From the NCBI GenBank assembly GCA_963402885.1, contig OY727098.1, positions 2,165,001 to 2,229,000 of the forward strand: DNA of 64,000 bases, written 5' to 3'. Origin of the DNA: Antedon bifida (lineage: Eukaryota; Echinodermata; Crinoidea; Comatulida; Antedonidae). Below the pieces are notes generated by a model. That model was not told where the DNA came from. It saw only the letters and a program-made list of their open reading frames with translations, and searched no databases. The translations under genes and the position numbers were made by a program. How positions within the stretch are numbered: position 1 is the first letter of the stretch; every line of letters starts with the position of its first letter. Below, one piece after another: positions 12,564 through 25,300 of this stretch.

Positions 12564-13943
12564 GTGAGAAAAATGCAAAACAAATCAAATCTCTGCTCAA
12601 ATCAAAACAAATTATCTTTATCAGAAAGTGAAATATTTAGGTTAAAGAGAAATGAAAGTCGGTTATGTTATATTATAAAACTTCACCAAAATATAAATAA
12701 ATAAATAAATAAATAATAAAATAAATATGATGCAATAGATGATGTATTAATGTAAAAACCATAATGGATGAAACAAAGCCCTAACCAAGAGTCAAATTAT
12801 TTTGTGATCATATAAATATGTCATACCATTGCTTGCATTTTGTATTTGTATGAAAATATAATCATCCTAAATTGGATTTTGATTTTGTAAGAAAAAAGCA
12901 AAACAAATCAAATCTCAAATCAATAAAAATTATCATTATCAGAAAGTAAAATATTTAGGTTAAAAGGAAATGAAAGTGTTATGTTTACATTATAAAACTT
13001 CACCAAAATAAATAAATAAATAATAAAATAAATATGATGCATTAGATGATGTATTAATGTAAAAACCATAATGAATGAAACAAAGCCCTAACCAAGAGTC
13101 AAATTATTTTGTGATCATATAAATATGTCATACCATTGTTTGCATTTTGTATTTGTATGAAAATATAATCATCTTAAATTGCATTTTGATTTTGTGAGAA
13201 AAAAGCAAAACAAATCAAATCTCAAATCAATAAAAATTATCATTATCAGAAAGTAAAATATTTAGGTTAAAAGGAAATGAAAGTGTTATGTTTACATTAT
13301 AAAACTTCACCAAAATAAATAAATAAATAATAAAATAAATATGATGCATTAGATGATGTATTAATGTAAAAACCATAATGAATGAAACAAAGCCCTAACC
13401 AAGAGTCAAATTATTTTGTGATCATATAAATATGTCATACCATTGTTTGCATTTTGTATTTGTATGAAAATATAATCATCTTAAATTGCATTTTGATTTT
13501 GTGAGAAAAAAGCAAAACAAATCAAATCTCAAATCAATAAAAATTATCATTATCAGAAAGTAAAATATTTAGGTTAAAAGGAAATGAAAGTGTTATGTTT
13601 ACATTATAAAACTTCACCAAAATAAATAAATAAATAATAAAATAAATATGATGCATTAGATGATGTATTAATGTAAAAACCATAATGAATGAAACAAAGC
13701 CCTAACCAAGAGTCAAATTATTTTGTGATCATATAAATATGTCATACCATTGTTTGCATTTTGTATTTGTATGAAAATATAATCATCTTAAATTGCATTT
13801 TGATTTTGTGAGAAAAAAGCAAAACAAATCAAATCTCAAATCAATAAAAATTATCATTATCAGAAAGTAAAATATTTAGGTTAAAAGGAAATGAAAGTGT
13901 TATGTTTACATTATAAAACTTCACCAAAATAAATAAATAAATA
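12564..13943. repeat. Tandem array of a 307-bp unit (about 4.5 copies)
   Basis: The same landmark (TTTTGTGAGAAAAAAGCAAA or a close variant) recurs at 12564, 12887, 13194, 13501 and 13808. The last three spacings are exactly 307 bp; the first is 323 bp. Later copies are almost identical and the first is the most diverged. Each unit carries an AAATAAATAAATAAAT tract. No coding capacity. A diverged single copy lies at about 16640-16885. Confidence 0.97.
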
Positions 13944-14277
13944 ACTGAAATATTTCTGCTTGTTTCTTTCTACAATACTTTATATTTATAGTAGTACTTA
14001 TATTAATTTTTAAAAACTGATGCCAAAGACATAATATCTCTATTGTTTGTAAAAGAGGCTTGGAATACTTGGAATAACTACAATCACCAGATTGTATCTA
14101 TAGGGTTAAGGTACTAAACAACAATGGTGATACAGTTTAAAGGATGGTATGACAAGCCCTAATGAAAAGTCAGCTCCTGATAACCCTATCCTGTTTTAAT
14201 AGCATTCATTTATTCATCTTTTATTTCGGAAAAAAAAAAAAATTCTCCATAGCTCAAGAACAAAATTAGTGTCTAAT

Positions 14278-14545
14278 AATAACAATAATAACTGGTACTT
14301 GATATAGCGCATTATGCTGAAAGCCTCAATGCGCTTTACAAAGACAGAAAAATTTAGAAAAATTACAAATTAAAAAGGTGGGTTTTGAGGAGAGATTTGA
14401 AGACACTGGTGGAAGTAGCCTGACGGATTTCAATAGGCAACGCATTCCATAGAGAAACGGATGCCGAAGAAAATGAACGATTTCCATAAAACTTAGTGGA
14501 AGGATGAAATATATGGGCAAGAAGAGACTCAGATCTAGATCTCAG
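14278..14545 (-). pseudogene. CR1/L2-like LINE, 3' terminal fragment
   Basis: Minus-strand frame 14545 to 14363 encodes the usual C-terminal end of CR1/L2-group reverse transcriptases. Visible blocks are YGNRSFSSASVSLWNALP and FKSLLKTHLFNL, then a stop. After it come a 3' tail with GCGCTATATCAAGTACC and an (ATT)n-like end at about 14278, typical for this group. Only the last 60 residues remain, so it is a 5'-truncated dead copy. Confidence 0.8.
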
Positions 14546-15639
14546 AGACTGTGTCTACATTATTATAAATATAAAGGAATATTGTGGACACTCTTTGGCC
14601 TTGCATATGTCTGGTTTTTCTGGAAAGTTTAGTTAAACAAGCAAGTCCAGTTGTATATATTTATCCTTTTAAAACTTAATACTATTGGATGAATGACAAT
14701 ATCCATATCCGTGGTATTCAGAATGTGTTTGTAATGGTAAAAACAAAGTTGGTACCGTTTTTGAACTTCAAGAAAAATATAGTTTTGATTGTATAATCAT
14801 TTTTTTTGTTACTGTTCATGTTTTCATTGTTGTTTTATTGGTCATGTTTATTTTGTGTAGTATCTTGTTCGTTGATTTACTTCGTTGTTGACAACTATAT
14901 TAAACTGATTAAATAAATTCAGTGTGACTTCCATTAACAATAACAGATTAAAAAATATAGATATATACAGATACATGTAGAACCCCTATTATGGGGACAC
15001 ATTGGGTACCCAATGAAGTATCCTCTGCGGTTAAAAAACATATATTTGTTTGTTTCACAGCAATATAATAGCGGTGTCTTAAAAGAGGATCTATCTATAT
15101 TATTTTGGTAATAAAAGAGATATTAAATAAAGTAACTATGTAAATAATATTTTAAAAAATACAAATATGCTACAAAGTAGGACGTACTAAAAATAATGAT
15201 TATAAAACGTAAATTTTTTATTTTAAGCCTAAACCTGAAGTGTTGATAGACTAAAACCAAAATGTAGTCAGAATAAGTAACTTAATCCAGATTAGTGTGT
15301 GAAGTAGTCACTTTCAGTGCACAATCAAGGCCTTAATCCTCCAACAATGACTTTAAAAAGGATGTTAAGAAATGATTGAATAGTACACGGAAATAAAGCA
15401 AACTCAACTGAAAAACAAAACACTTTTTGTTAGTTTGGAAATCACTACAATGACATCAGATTTTAAGACTAAGGAAGTTGGCATGCAGTAAACTTAATTT
15501 AAGTCACAGTTATTAAAAAACTATAAATAATAAATATATAAATGCTATTTTAGTATAAATAGAAACTCTTAAATGAACTGATAGTGTAAAACAGATCTTC
15601 ATCACATCTGTTATTTTATTTGTATTTATATATTATATT
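14546..15639. other. Intergenic, no gene seen
   Basis: AT-rich. About 14573-14765 resembles a decayed family C element (GGCCTTGCATATGTCTGG, CAGAATGTGTTTGTAATGG). Nothing else recognised. Confidence 0.4.
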
Positions 15640-15900
15640 ATTTCTATTTATTTTATTTTATGTCTTTAGGCAATTTGGCCATGGATTACCAATAGTAAAT
15701 TTATCACTCTCCTATCAGATAGGTGGTAGTCCCCCTGATACAGGGGCTATTTTGTGAACCAGTTCACCAGGTATCCCCCTACTCTTCTTGAATAATGAAC
15801 TGGGTTCTTTAAAATGCACACAGGTTATAACTGTGTACACTCGACCTATGGTTTATAGTCCTTATTCAAGAAGACTTGTTCCTCCACCAGCTTTGAATGA
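15640..15900 (-). mobile_element. tRNA-derived SINE, tail variant
   Basis: Minus-strand copy with the shared body (TGGAGGAACAAGTCTTCTTG, GTGCATTTTAAAGAACC). Its 3' part (about 15640-15756) carries AGCCCCTGTATCAGGGGGAC and ends in a TAAAATAAAATAAA tail. The same tail block occurs alone at 62065-62175, which suggests a SINE subfamily with a distinct 3' end. Confidence 0.7.
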
Positions 15901-16046
15901 AGCAACTGTTGGCAAATATTTAATTTCAGTTAAAGTGTTACAGTGATGTGATACAAAATGATGCATTGCAATACTTTTATGTATATACATCATGGATGTA
16001 ATAGCCGAAGGCTGGATGGCAATCTTTTAATGTTATCGCAGTTCAA

Positions 16047-16405
16047 AAGTGACTCCTCCATGGAGAGGGAACCAACAAGATGGCAGCTGCAATCGACCAA
16101 TCAGATATGCCCTACGCAGTACGCACTGCTACGCCTGTGTTGAGCCTATCTGCGTGAGAACGATACGCAACGCAGTGTGTTAAGCGTATAAGCGCGAACG
16201 CATTCTATATGATCCTCGTTATACGAAAAATGCTATTCCCAAGAAATTATTCATTCCATTGCGATTAACAATATATTTAATTTTATAAAAACTTAACTGT
16301 GCTTTGGCAAGAATATGTGTTGAAATTTATGTGGTCTTAATGTATTATATTAGATTATTATTTTTTATAATAATAATAATTTACGGCCGCCATCTTGTTG
16401 GAATC
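16047..16405. repeat. Imperfect inverted repeat (possible MITE)
   Basis: CCAACAAGATGGCAGC at about 16073 is mirrored by GCCGCCATCTTGTTGG at about 16386-16401, with AAAAGTGACT / TCACTTTT outside them. This layout fits a foldback element. Confidence 0.45.
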
Positions 16406-16639
16406 ACTTTTCAGTCTGGAGTACGCCCTCTAGCGTTCAGCTTACAGCTCACTGATATACATACATATGTTTAATACTATATAAATTAAAAATCATGTTG
16501 TATAGGAATATGTAAATGGGTGTGTGTATGTATAGATGTTTTAACACATAAATGTTTCTACAGTTCTACACTGTAAATGGGTTAGTTATGCTTTGTAGAT
16601 CTGCAAACCAAATACTGCAGTTATGATTAGAGTTAGTTA

Positions 16640-16885
16640 ATATGATGCATTAGATGATGTATTAATGTAACAAGGCAAAACATGGCTTCAGTCACATGCT
16701 CAAGTTAGTGTTTACCGACCAACCGACCGACATAGTGAGCTGTACAGTGGCATTGCACGCGACTAAAAGTCATGATGGGTGAAACAAAGCCCTAACCAAG
16801 ACTGAAATTACTCTTTGATCATATAAATATGTCATACCATTGTTTGCATTTTGTATGAAAATATAATCGTCCTAAATTGGAAAAT
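16640..16885 (+). repeat. Dispersed copy of the 307-bp unit, interrupted
   Basis: ATGATGCATTAGATGATGTA and GGTGAAACAAAGCCCTAACC match the 307-bp unit. Between them sits about 100 bp containing TTAGTGTTTACCGACCAACC and CATAGTGAGCTGTA, also present near 6790-6860. The unit therefore existed as a dispersed repeat before or beside the tandem array. Confidence 0.8.
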
Positions 16886-16966
16886 TCGGATTACAGACCC
16901 ACGGCAGCCACAGTGCACGCAGTGCCTACCATCAATGACAGACTAAGATGGACTGTTTCAAAAGAT

Positions 16967-17050
16967 AAACTGGGTTCTTTAAAGGACAATGGACCTCCAG
17001 TTTTAAGTTCTTATCTGAGAAGACTTGTTCTACCACCAGAACTATTGTCA
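16967..17050 (-). mobile_element. tRNA-derived SINE fragment
   Basis: Only the SINE body remains (minus-strand GGTAGAACAAGTCTTCTCAG, then the GGAGGTCCA block). Confidence 0.6.
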
Positions 17051-17499
17051 ATAGGAGCCTCAAACATTACTGCTACGGTTTGCAGTGCCCTATCTCTGCC
17101 ATTCAACTCATCTATTATGAAAATAATGGTTATACAATAAATGTATATTTATTTATAGAATGTTATTTCCTTTTAAAAATATACATTTGTCAAAAACCCC
17201 CTGGTACAAGGAAGTAAATAAGCTTATATTGGTGACAATGCAAGTGTTTTTAACTCTAACAAACAGCTTTTATACAATTTTTTTTATTAGTTTATTTTTT
17301 TGTATAGTTGTTATGGTAGGCGTATGATTATTTTCTGAGTAGGCCTATATTTAAACAATTCTACTATAACACAATGGAACAACGACATTTGAGAAATAAG
17401 TCTTAAACTATGTAATTGGGAAAATCAATTTTACAATGAAAATGTTTACCAACGCATTGGTAAAAATGGTAAAATTGGTAGAAATGCGTTTCCGGACAA

Positions 17500-17580
17500 C
17501 AACCCCCTGGACAATTACCCCCCGGACAACTACCCCTGGACAATTACCCCCTGGACAACTACCCTCTAGGACAACTAACC
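17500..17580. repeat. Short tandem repeat, about 16-17-bp unit
   Basis: Four to five imperfect copies of a CCCCTGGACAACTACC-like unit. On the minus strand it reads as a Val/Gly-rich ORF that is only the repeat translated. Confidence 0.85.
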
Positions 17581-17659
17581 CTGTATACATATAACCTACC
17601 CTGAAAAATATTCTCGAAAGTTGCCTATTCATGAACAAGTCGCAACAAGTCGTAAACAT

Positions 17660-20600
17660 GTGACATACAGTATTTTGTGCATAGAAGATGAAAGTTCACC
17701 AACACATGGTATTACAGTACAATCACGGCTATCCTTATAAAATGTACAAAAAAAGAGCAGGGTTTTTAGGTGTAAACTGAAGCGGTTCTAGTAAACACCA
17801 CACGATACCCAATAGTACCACATGAACGTAGGTTATGATGCTAATACAATTTAGTACTCTAGAATGGTGTATATACAAGGGTTCAGTTATATTTAGCAGT
17901 GAGGTTGATTAGGGTTATGTTGGTAAGTGTACTAACATGTATTAGTATCTAGGGTTAGGCGCCTGTGGTACTATTACACATAGTGTGATGTTAATAGTAG
18001 GACACCAGAGGTGAATCGTGGACATACACAAGTTAATTTTACAGAAACGAAATATTATTTTAATGAATTTCTCTCATTCCACCAATGTTTTCAGTGGAAT
18101 TTATAACCATACTAGCTAACTGTGGAGTAATCAATATTATGATAATAATAACAATGAAGAATTATTATTATTATTACACAACTTGTAATAATACTATTCA
18201 AGCTCAATTAATTGCATGCATGCACACAAAAGTTGGCTACAGTAATTCTATTGAGGTTAGCCTAGTCATAAAATAATATAGGTACTATAAGTTATGTGGT
18301 TTTGCATTTAAATAAACAATAAAGTTACAAACTGAAAGTGAAATGCAGCACGAGAATACTTTTCTTCGAACATTTAATATGTGAAAAGTATAAAATTAAG
18401 AGAACAGAGATTTAGTTATATAGGAATAGGGTTAAAACAAATTCTGCTTGCAGATATCCGAGTGGGTTGAAATTAGGCTGGGTAGAAAACTTTTGGTTTT
18501 GTGAAAGATTTTGGTGCCCCAGCTCATGACCGCAATGTGGCTTCTGCTAGGCTATGGATGGATCGATCAACTAAACCATGCAAAAAAAGTTATTGATTAA
18601 AATACGAAGCAAGTATTCGGCACACATACGGACATAGTTAGCTAACATTCTAGAAAATATTTTTGCATGAAAACTGGTGCGATACCTTACGATAAAAGAC
18701 ACATTGTCTGGAAGGGAATGATTTAGCGGTATGTAAAATATAATGTTTATTATAATTTACTACCTTTAATAACCTTTTCATCCTGGTATATTAATCACGA
18801 TTGAACGCAGATATTTCTGGCAGGTCACAGAACCAGTGTACATGTCCTCCGTGGGGGAAGATCCAGGAAGGGTTGGGGGGGGGGGGGGGAAAGATACAGG
18901 AAGGGTTGGGGAGTGTGAAATTATAAACTTTCTGATATCTAGTTTTGACTATTAATGTGTATTACATATCATATGACCTCTTCTGTCATCCAGGATCATG
19001 CCTGGATATAACCCCTGGTCTCTATTACTTTTTTGGAAGTGAACAAAAGTACTTTTGTTGGTAGCAGTTGAATTTTATCTTCATGAAACAAAGTATTATT
19101 TTGAAATCTGTAACTAATCAATATATAACCAGATACATGCCACACCTTAAATTGCAAGATATACCAAAGAGGGCAGTAGACATGCTGTAAGGTGTTCAAT
19201 TTATATTTCCTGCTAAAATCAATAAAAAAAAAACAAGACATTTTTTTTCAATATTTTATTTAGTTATTATCCTGTACATATGCATTGACTTTACAATCAA
19301 ATCATTTCTTGAATTGTTTAACAGTCAGTATTGATCTGTTTTCTTGTTTAGAGTTGTTTTTCACACCGCTCCCTCCCTTGTAGAAAGATAAAAGACTTGT
19401 TTCGAAAACATGACATAAATAATGTCCATTGGAATACAACTATCAAATGTGTTTGTCAAACAAATACTCCATTCTCCAACCCTCCCAATTAATATTTCAA
19501 TCATAACAATAAAAACACATTTAATAAATATTATATGAAAAAGAAAAACAAATTACCACTCCCACCCTCTTAAACTTACACCCTTCCCCACACTCCCCAT
19601 CAAATGCACAGTATTATCATAGAGAAAATAATTTTCTACACTGTATTAAACGTATCAACCAAATGCCAAGCAAAAATGTATTAGTATAATACCCATCCAT
19701 GTAGATCTTTGGTGTTTATCAGATATGCTTTTTAGGTACAGTATATAATATATATTTCAGTAAAAGAATTCAAAGAGTAACTGTATCAAATAACAAATAT
19801 ATTGAGAATAATTATTTACAAGAAACAAATAAACATTATCTGGAGTATTCTAACGGCCCAAATTTTTTTTATAATTATAATTCAATTAGATTTTCCAGAA
19901 ACCATACATTTTGTTCCCTTTTTCTTAAATTTGAGGGGGAAAAATAAATTTTACTGACCGCTCATTAATTTTGTTCACAATGTAAACATTATTATATCAG
20001 AATAAAATCAGTATTTAAAAGAATTCACTATTGTACCCTATCATAATATAGGATATATTTTACAGGTCATGCCCTTTTCATACTGATTAAATTAAACTTT
20101 AAATTTTTATTTAAATGTACATAAAACAATATTAATGAAAATCGAAACATTTCAAATTAAGTCTTGTATGGCAGCAACAAATTAATAAAACATAAAAAAA
20201 TAAAATTTCTTTTAAATGATTGTCTATTCAAAATCATTATTTTGAAAAATGTATAAGAACATGAATACAATTAAATTTTAAATGTATTGAGTTTGGTTAT
20301 AGAAATATGTCTTTTAACCTTTTTTGGTAAAAATTATAACAAATAGTTTTAAAAATTAGTATTATATAATATTTACATATTATTATACATAACTAAACTC
20401 TTCAAATGTTTACACAGTATCTGAAATGTGATCAAGTGATCACAAAATAACACGCTTCATGATCACATAATAACATGCGGCATCTCGTTATCACTAACTA
20501 ACATTATAATGTTAATTATAATAAAATCTTTTAAGATCGTTTAAGATAGCAGCACGGATTATTAGACCAATATCCTTCTTTGGACTTTAGGACCACCTAA

Positions 20601-20697
20601 AATAATTAATTCTATTATTATTAACTATTTACTATTTTTTGGGTTTGTTATGTGAAAATAAAATCATAGAATTTTTTTGTCAGAAGGATATTATGTG
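17660..20697. other. AT-rich intergenic, no gene seen
   Basis: No exon chain or domain found. A run of about a dozen G residues is present near 18877-18889, flanked by two AAGATCCAGGAAGGGTTGG-like direct copies. 19250-20500 is strongly AT-rich. Confidence 0.5.
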
Positions 20698-20995
20698 TGT
20701 GGCGCAGTGTGTTGGACGTTGGATTACTGATTGTGAGATCGTGGTTCGAATCCAACTCTCGCCGCATTGCTTGTGTCCTTAGGCAAGATACTTTACTTAC
20801 ATTTGCCTCTCTCCACCCAGGTGTATTAAATGGATACCAGTTAGATCAAGACACAACTTTGCGCTGATTACTAGCTGCATTATGGGACTATGTTTCCATA
20901 CATTTATGATCCAAATTACCAGGGTAATAATGTGCAGCGCATTGACAACTTGCTTATATGCTCTATATAAGAATGAACTATTATTATTATTATGA
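20698..20995 (+). mobile_element. Second tRNA-derived SINE type (ATT tail)
   Basis: The head holds GGCGCAGTGTGTTGGACG and a box-B-like GTGGTTCGAATCC. The body holds CTCTCTCCACCCAGGTGTAT and AATGGATACCAGTTAG. The end is TGCTCTATATAAGAATGAAC followed by (ATT)n. It is unrelated to the SINE at 4258. The central block resembles a conserved domain found in widespread metazoan SINEs, but I cannot assign a named family. Confidence 0.75.
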
Positions 20996-22369
20996 TTCTT
21001 GTAAAACAGCAATAGGTCTATATTTACTATGATTGTGGCACAGTTTCAGTCCAATTTTCAATTACAAAACATGTGGAAAGAGAATCACAGAAACACATCA
21101 GAATAATAATAATTGTCAGCAAATTGAAAAGATATTACTTAACTTATATTAATCTTATACGAAACCACAAGACCTGAGAGTGTTCTGTGGATCGAAAATA
21201 AACAAATTAATTTTAATAGTTGATATAAAATTTGATCTAGCAAGAGATTAACATAGAAACCAGACAATGCAGAGAAAATTAATAATAAAAGAACTGAACT
21301 GAACTCATTAAATATAATAATTGATAGACTAAAATCCTATAAAAAACCAGAAGTAGGAATTCGGTTCCGACTGGAAACAAAGGAAATACATTACTGTAAT
21401 CAAAAGTAATAATTGATAACAATTTAATAACTGTTTTGATTACATTTGTAAACAAAACCAGACAATTAATTGTGATTGGACAGAACTTATGAAAGTCTTA
21501 AAGGCTGGAATAAAGTACAAACAGAAGTATAAAGAAAAATCAAGTTACTACAATTATCAAATAATACTAAAATTCCCTGATAAAAAAATATATAATCTGA
21601 TACTGACCTTCCTTAATTTGAATTAATCCCATTAAAATTAATCTCAAATTACCCAATTAATCCTGTCTTTGAACCCGATGGAATCCAAACCTAATCTAAT
21701 CTTATCAATGCCCACCATTGCAAATCCTATTCTTTCCAAAGAAAACCTACTAATCTAGGCTTCACCTCATCACAATCTTAATGAATTAAACCAACTTCAA
21801 CTAATCCCAACATTACATAATCCTAATCCAATTTCCTCCCTAATTCAAACTCTGAAACTGATAACCTATAAGTCTTGTTCACATGTCAAACCTCTCGCGA
21901 TCGAGTGGCCTGTCATAGGTCACTCTCGATAGAATCCGTACTTATTCTTGTTCTCATAATGAACCGCCCGATTAACGGATTGAGAGCGACTTAAGGCATG
22001 TGAACGTGGTAATAATGGAACTGCTTTCATTGACAACTAAACAAAATCACAATATTTTAATAACAAATTATAATCTAAAGATATAAGAATAAGTTCAGTG
22101 TGGAAATCAAACTGTCATCACAATTTACTGTTTTGTTAACTAAATCATTAATTCTTAATACCAAACCAACTGGACTGGGAAAAAACAAAGCTCATTTAGT
22201 TTTTATGAATATTAATATTTCAAATTGCATATTACATTGTTTAGTTCATTTCATATTAATACAAAGTTATTATTTATGCAATACCTTAATTAATTATTTA
22301 ATATCTTATTCACATTTTAGAGTTGATTTTAATCTCGTCACATTCATGTATTTCATTTGTTTTTGTACC
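20996..22369. other. Downstream flank of CERT1, probable 3' UTR
   Basis: AT-rich sequence beyond the CERT1 stop on its 3' side, likely 3' UTR in part. A weak palindrome lies at about 21875-22010 (GTTCACATG at one end, CATGTGAAC at the other). No other gene seen. Confidence 0.45.
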
Positions 22370-25300
22370 TCACCATTTGATTTCTTTATCTTTTGTGATT
22401 TCTTGTACAAAAGCTGAGAATCGTCTAAGGAATTTTGGATACTCACGCTTATAAACAGTTCTAAGGACCGAGGCAGGAACCCATCCACCAGGATTTGCTG
22501 CAAAGATAATATTATATTATATGTTTTAACCTTTTTATGAAATGTTTGTATTTGTTCCATTTGGAACTTTTTTTGTGCTGTACTGTCTGTATTTTACCCA
22601 TTTTATTGTGTTATGTACAAGCAAGACAATTTTCGAGCCTGAGTGCTTGACAAAATAATAAAACACCTGTGTGTATCCTTGGTATCTGATTGGTTAATTT
22701 CATATGGCATGTGGTATTCAGTACGTAAAACTGATAATGAATGGTGTTAATTAAAGATACTATTGCACTTTCTGCTTGTTGAGAATTTTGTTCCATGCAA
22801 GATTGATGACTAAACAGCATACCAAACTGTGGTGTGTGCTGTTTTTATACTGCGGCTAAAATCTGAGAACTGCCTTTTTAAATGTCCTACAGTCTATAGT
22901 AGCCTTGTCATTGATTAATAATTGAAGCAGCGTTTACAGAAAGAAAAAAGTTCCTATGTAGTTTTAGGGTACTTTAATAATATAATAGTCAACTCTCCCA
23001 ATACCCACCTTTGGTCTGGCCAAAGATCTTCCGGAAAGTCTGGTATTAAGAATGTGTTTTTTATGGTGAAAACGAATTTAGGACCTTTTGGACCTTGAGA
23101 AAAGTCTGGCATTGGGAGAGTTTCTTGTTTTCAGAGAGTTCAGTATTGATTGGGAGAGTCGACTGTAGTAATGACAATGTAAAACTTACAATGAGCAACA
23201 TAGATGATTTTGCATTTTAATTGATCCCTGGTAACAGTTGAAAGGTCATCACTTGGAGGGTCTACAAATGTCTGACAGAGCATACTAACGTTGATCGTAG
23301 CTCGAATACATCGACTGTGAGCCTGTCCATAAAAATAGAGAGGAATAAGCCATAGTTCATTATCTATTAATGGGTCACTATTTTTTATTAGGATGTCAAT
23401 GATTGGCAATAGCAAATTTAATCACTGTCTTAAAGCTCCATCTAAATAATCAAACTAGTTTGATATTCCCAAATATGGTAGTGATATACCCAAATATGGT
23501 AGTGATATGACATCATCATGTCCATATATGGACACATCACATTTTTTTGTCACATAAAGTTTGATAGTGTAGACAGAGCTTTATAGGTGATAATGAATTC
23601 ATATGAAAAAAAAACTGATAGACTGATAGCCCAGGATCTCATTTAGTCCAATTGCTCAAATGCTTACCTCTGGATGATCAATGGAATAATTAACAACAAT
23701 GTACGATCCCTTTTCATCCGGTGATTGGCTGGTAAGATTAACTTTACGAATATGTGAAGCAAAACAAGTATCACGTTGCGTTGCCGGCCAAACACGCCTC
23801 ATAAATTGGTGCGAAATGACCGTGTCGGGTGACAAAACCTCAAGCGTTTTACTTGAATCTAAAGTTGCTAAAAAAAGAATACATAGAATTATTAGAATAT
23901 TTGAAATTAATTAAAATGATGCATTAAATATAGATATTACACAGTCAAATATTAAACTACCAGACACCCTTGTGCCGGGCTATGATTTTCTCTGGTATAA
24001 TCCCAGCCCCCAAAGAACACAAAATTGGGCTGATTAATGGTCAGCATTTCTTCTAAAAACTCATCTGAACTGGCTAGAGAGAGGCCACAACCAGACCAAA
24101 AGTATATAGATAGTATATAGATATGCCTGTTTATGAAATCAGACATAAAGTAGGAGGTGGGATTAAGCCCAAAGTGGGATTATACCTGATATACGGTTTG
24201 TACAGTATAAATTATTGCAAGATTTATATGGAATTAATTCTGAAACACAATATTGATTGATTGATCGATTGATATCCATGTAAAATGGAAACTTATTTAA
24301 ATAATTGTATCAAGTCACATGTTTGTATCAATGTAACAATTTTGTAAAATGGGTATAAAAAGAATAAGAAGTTCAGAATACTTACTGTCCCAATCCATTC
24401 TTACTCCAACATCCCAGAAATAAAAACAGAGTTCATAAGCTGTAATGTTGCGTACAGTATGGATGGCTTTGAGAGGGTCGCATACTACACCATCTTTCTC
24501 AACTTCGCATTTGTAAATCTAAAAAAATGAAATTCATAAACTAAACTAGACAAAACGACTTGTTTAACTGGCAAATAATGTCACCAGATTTTATTAGGCA
24601 AAATAATATTAAGTACTGTATAGGTAATCAGAATAACATGACAGCAGAAACTAAACCAAGGAAATTAAAATTAAGCCCCCTCAAGCCCCACGGCAGTTAA
24701 GTTACAGAACCTACTATTATATAAGATCCCATGATATTTTTTATTAGCAAAGTCCTTTATATGCACATCAGAGCCACTGTCACGCGCAGCAACTGATCTA
24801 AACTGGGCTCATTATGCAATTGGGACTGGGCCATTTTAAAGGTGTTTACCACCTGTTGGTCCCATACTTCACTAATGTTACCTGTATTTATATTTCTTTG
24901 AATGTACATCTTAGTGAGAATAAGTAAACAAGGCCACAGTTTTCAATCTTTCCTAAATGTTATTGATAGTGTATTTTACTTTGTATCTTAAATATCAATT
25001 TGTATATTCCTTCTGTATTACTTAATAACTTTGTTTTTTCCTGCTTGGAGTTACAAACTCTTTGAGTCATAGTGATTTTTGTGGCTTTTCTTTTTTATGA
25101 CCTTTGTATCTGTTTGAAATTCAGATTTAAATTTCTTGAATAGTTTGAACAAAAAATGATGCAATTTCAGCGGATTATATATCCAATCATAATAGATTAA
25201 CATAAAAAAAGCAACTGTAATGATAGAGATTTAACAGCACAATCTACTTGAGGTATTAAGCCAATCAGAATGCAAGAAATTGAGTATTTATAAGTGTTTT

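Noticed and set aside
17408-17659. Val/Gly-rich minus-strand ORF
   Set aside because: It is a translated short tandem repeat.
22100-22560. Small ORFs around the CERT1 stop
   Set aside because: They are antisense or out of frame to the last CERT1 exon and its 3' UTR.
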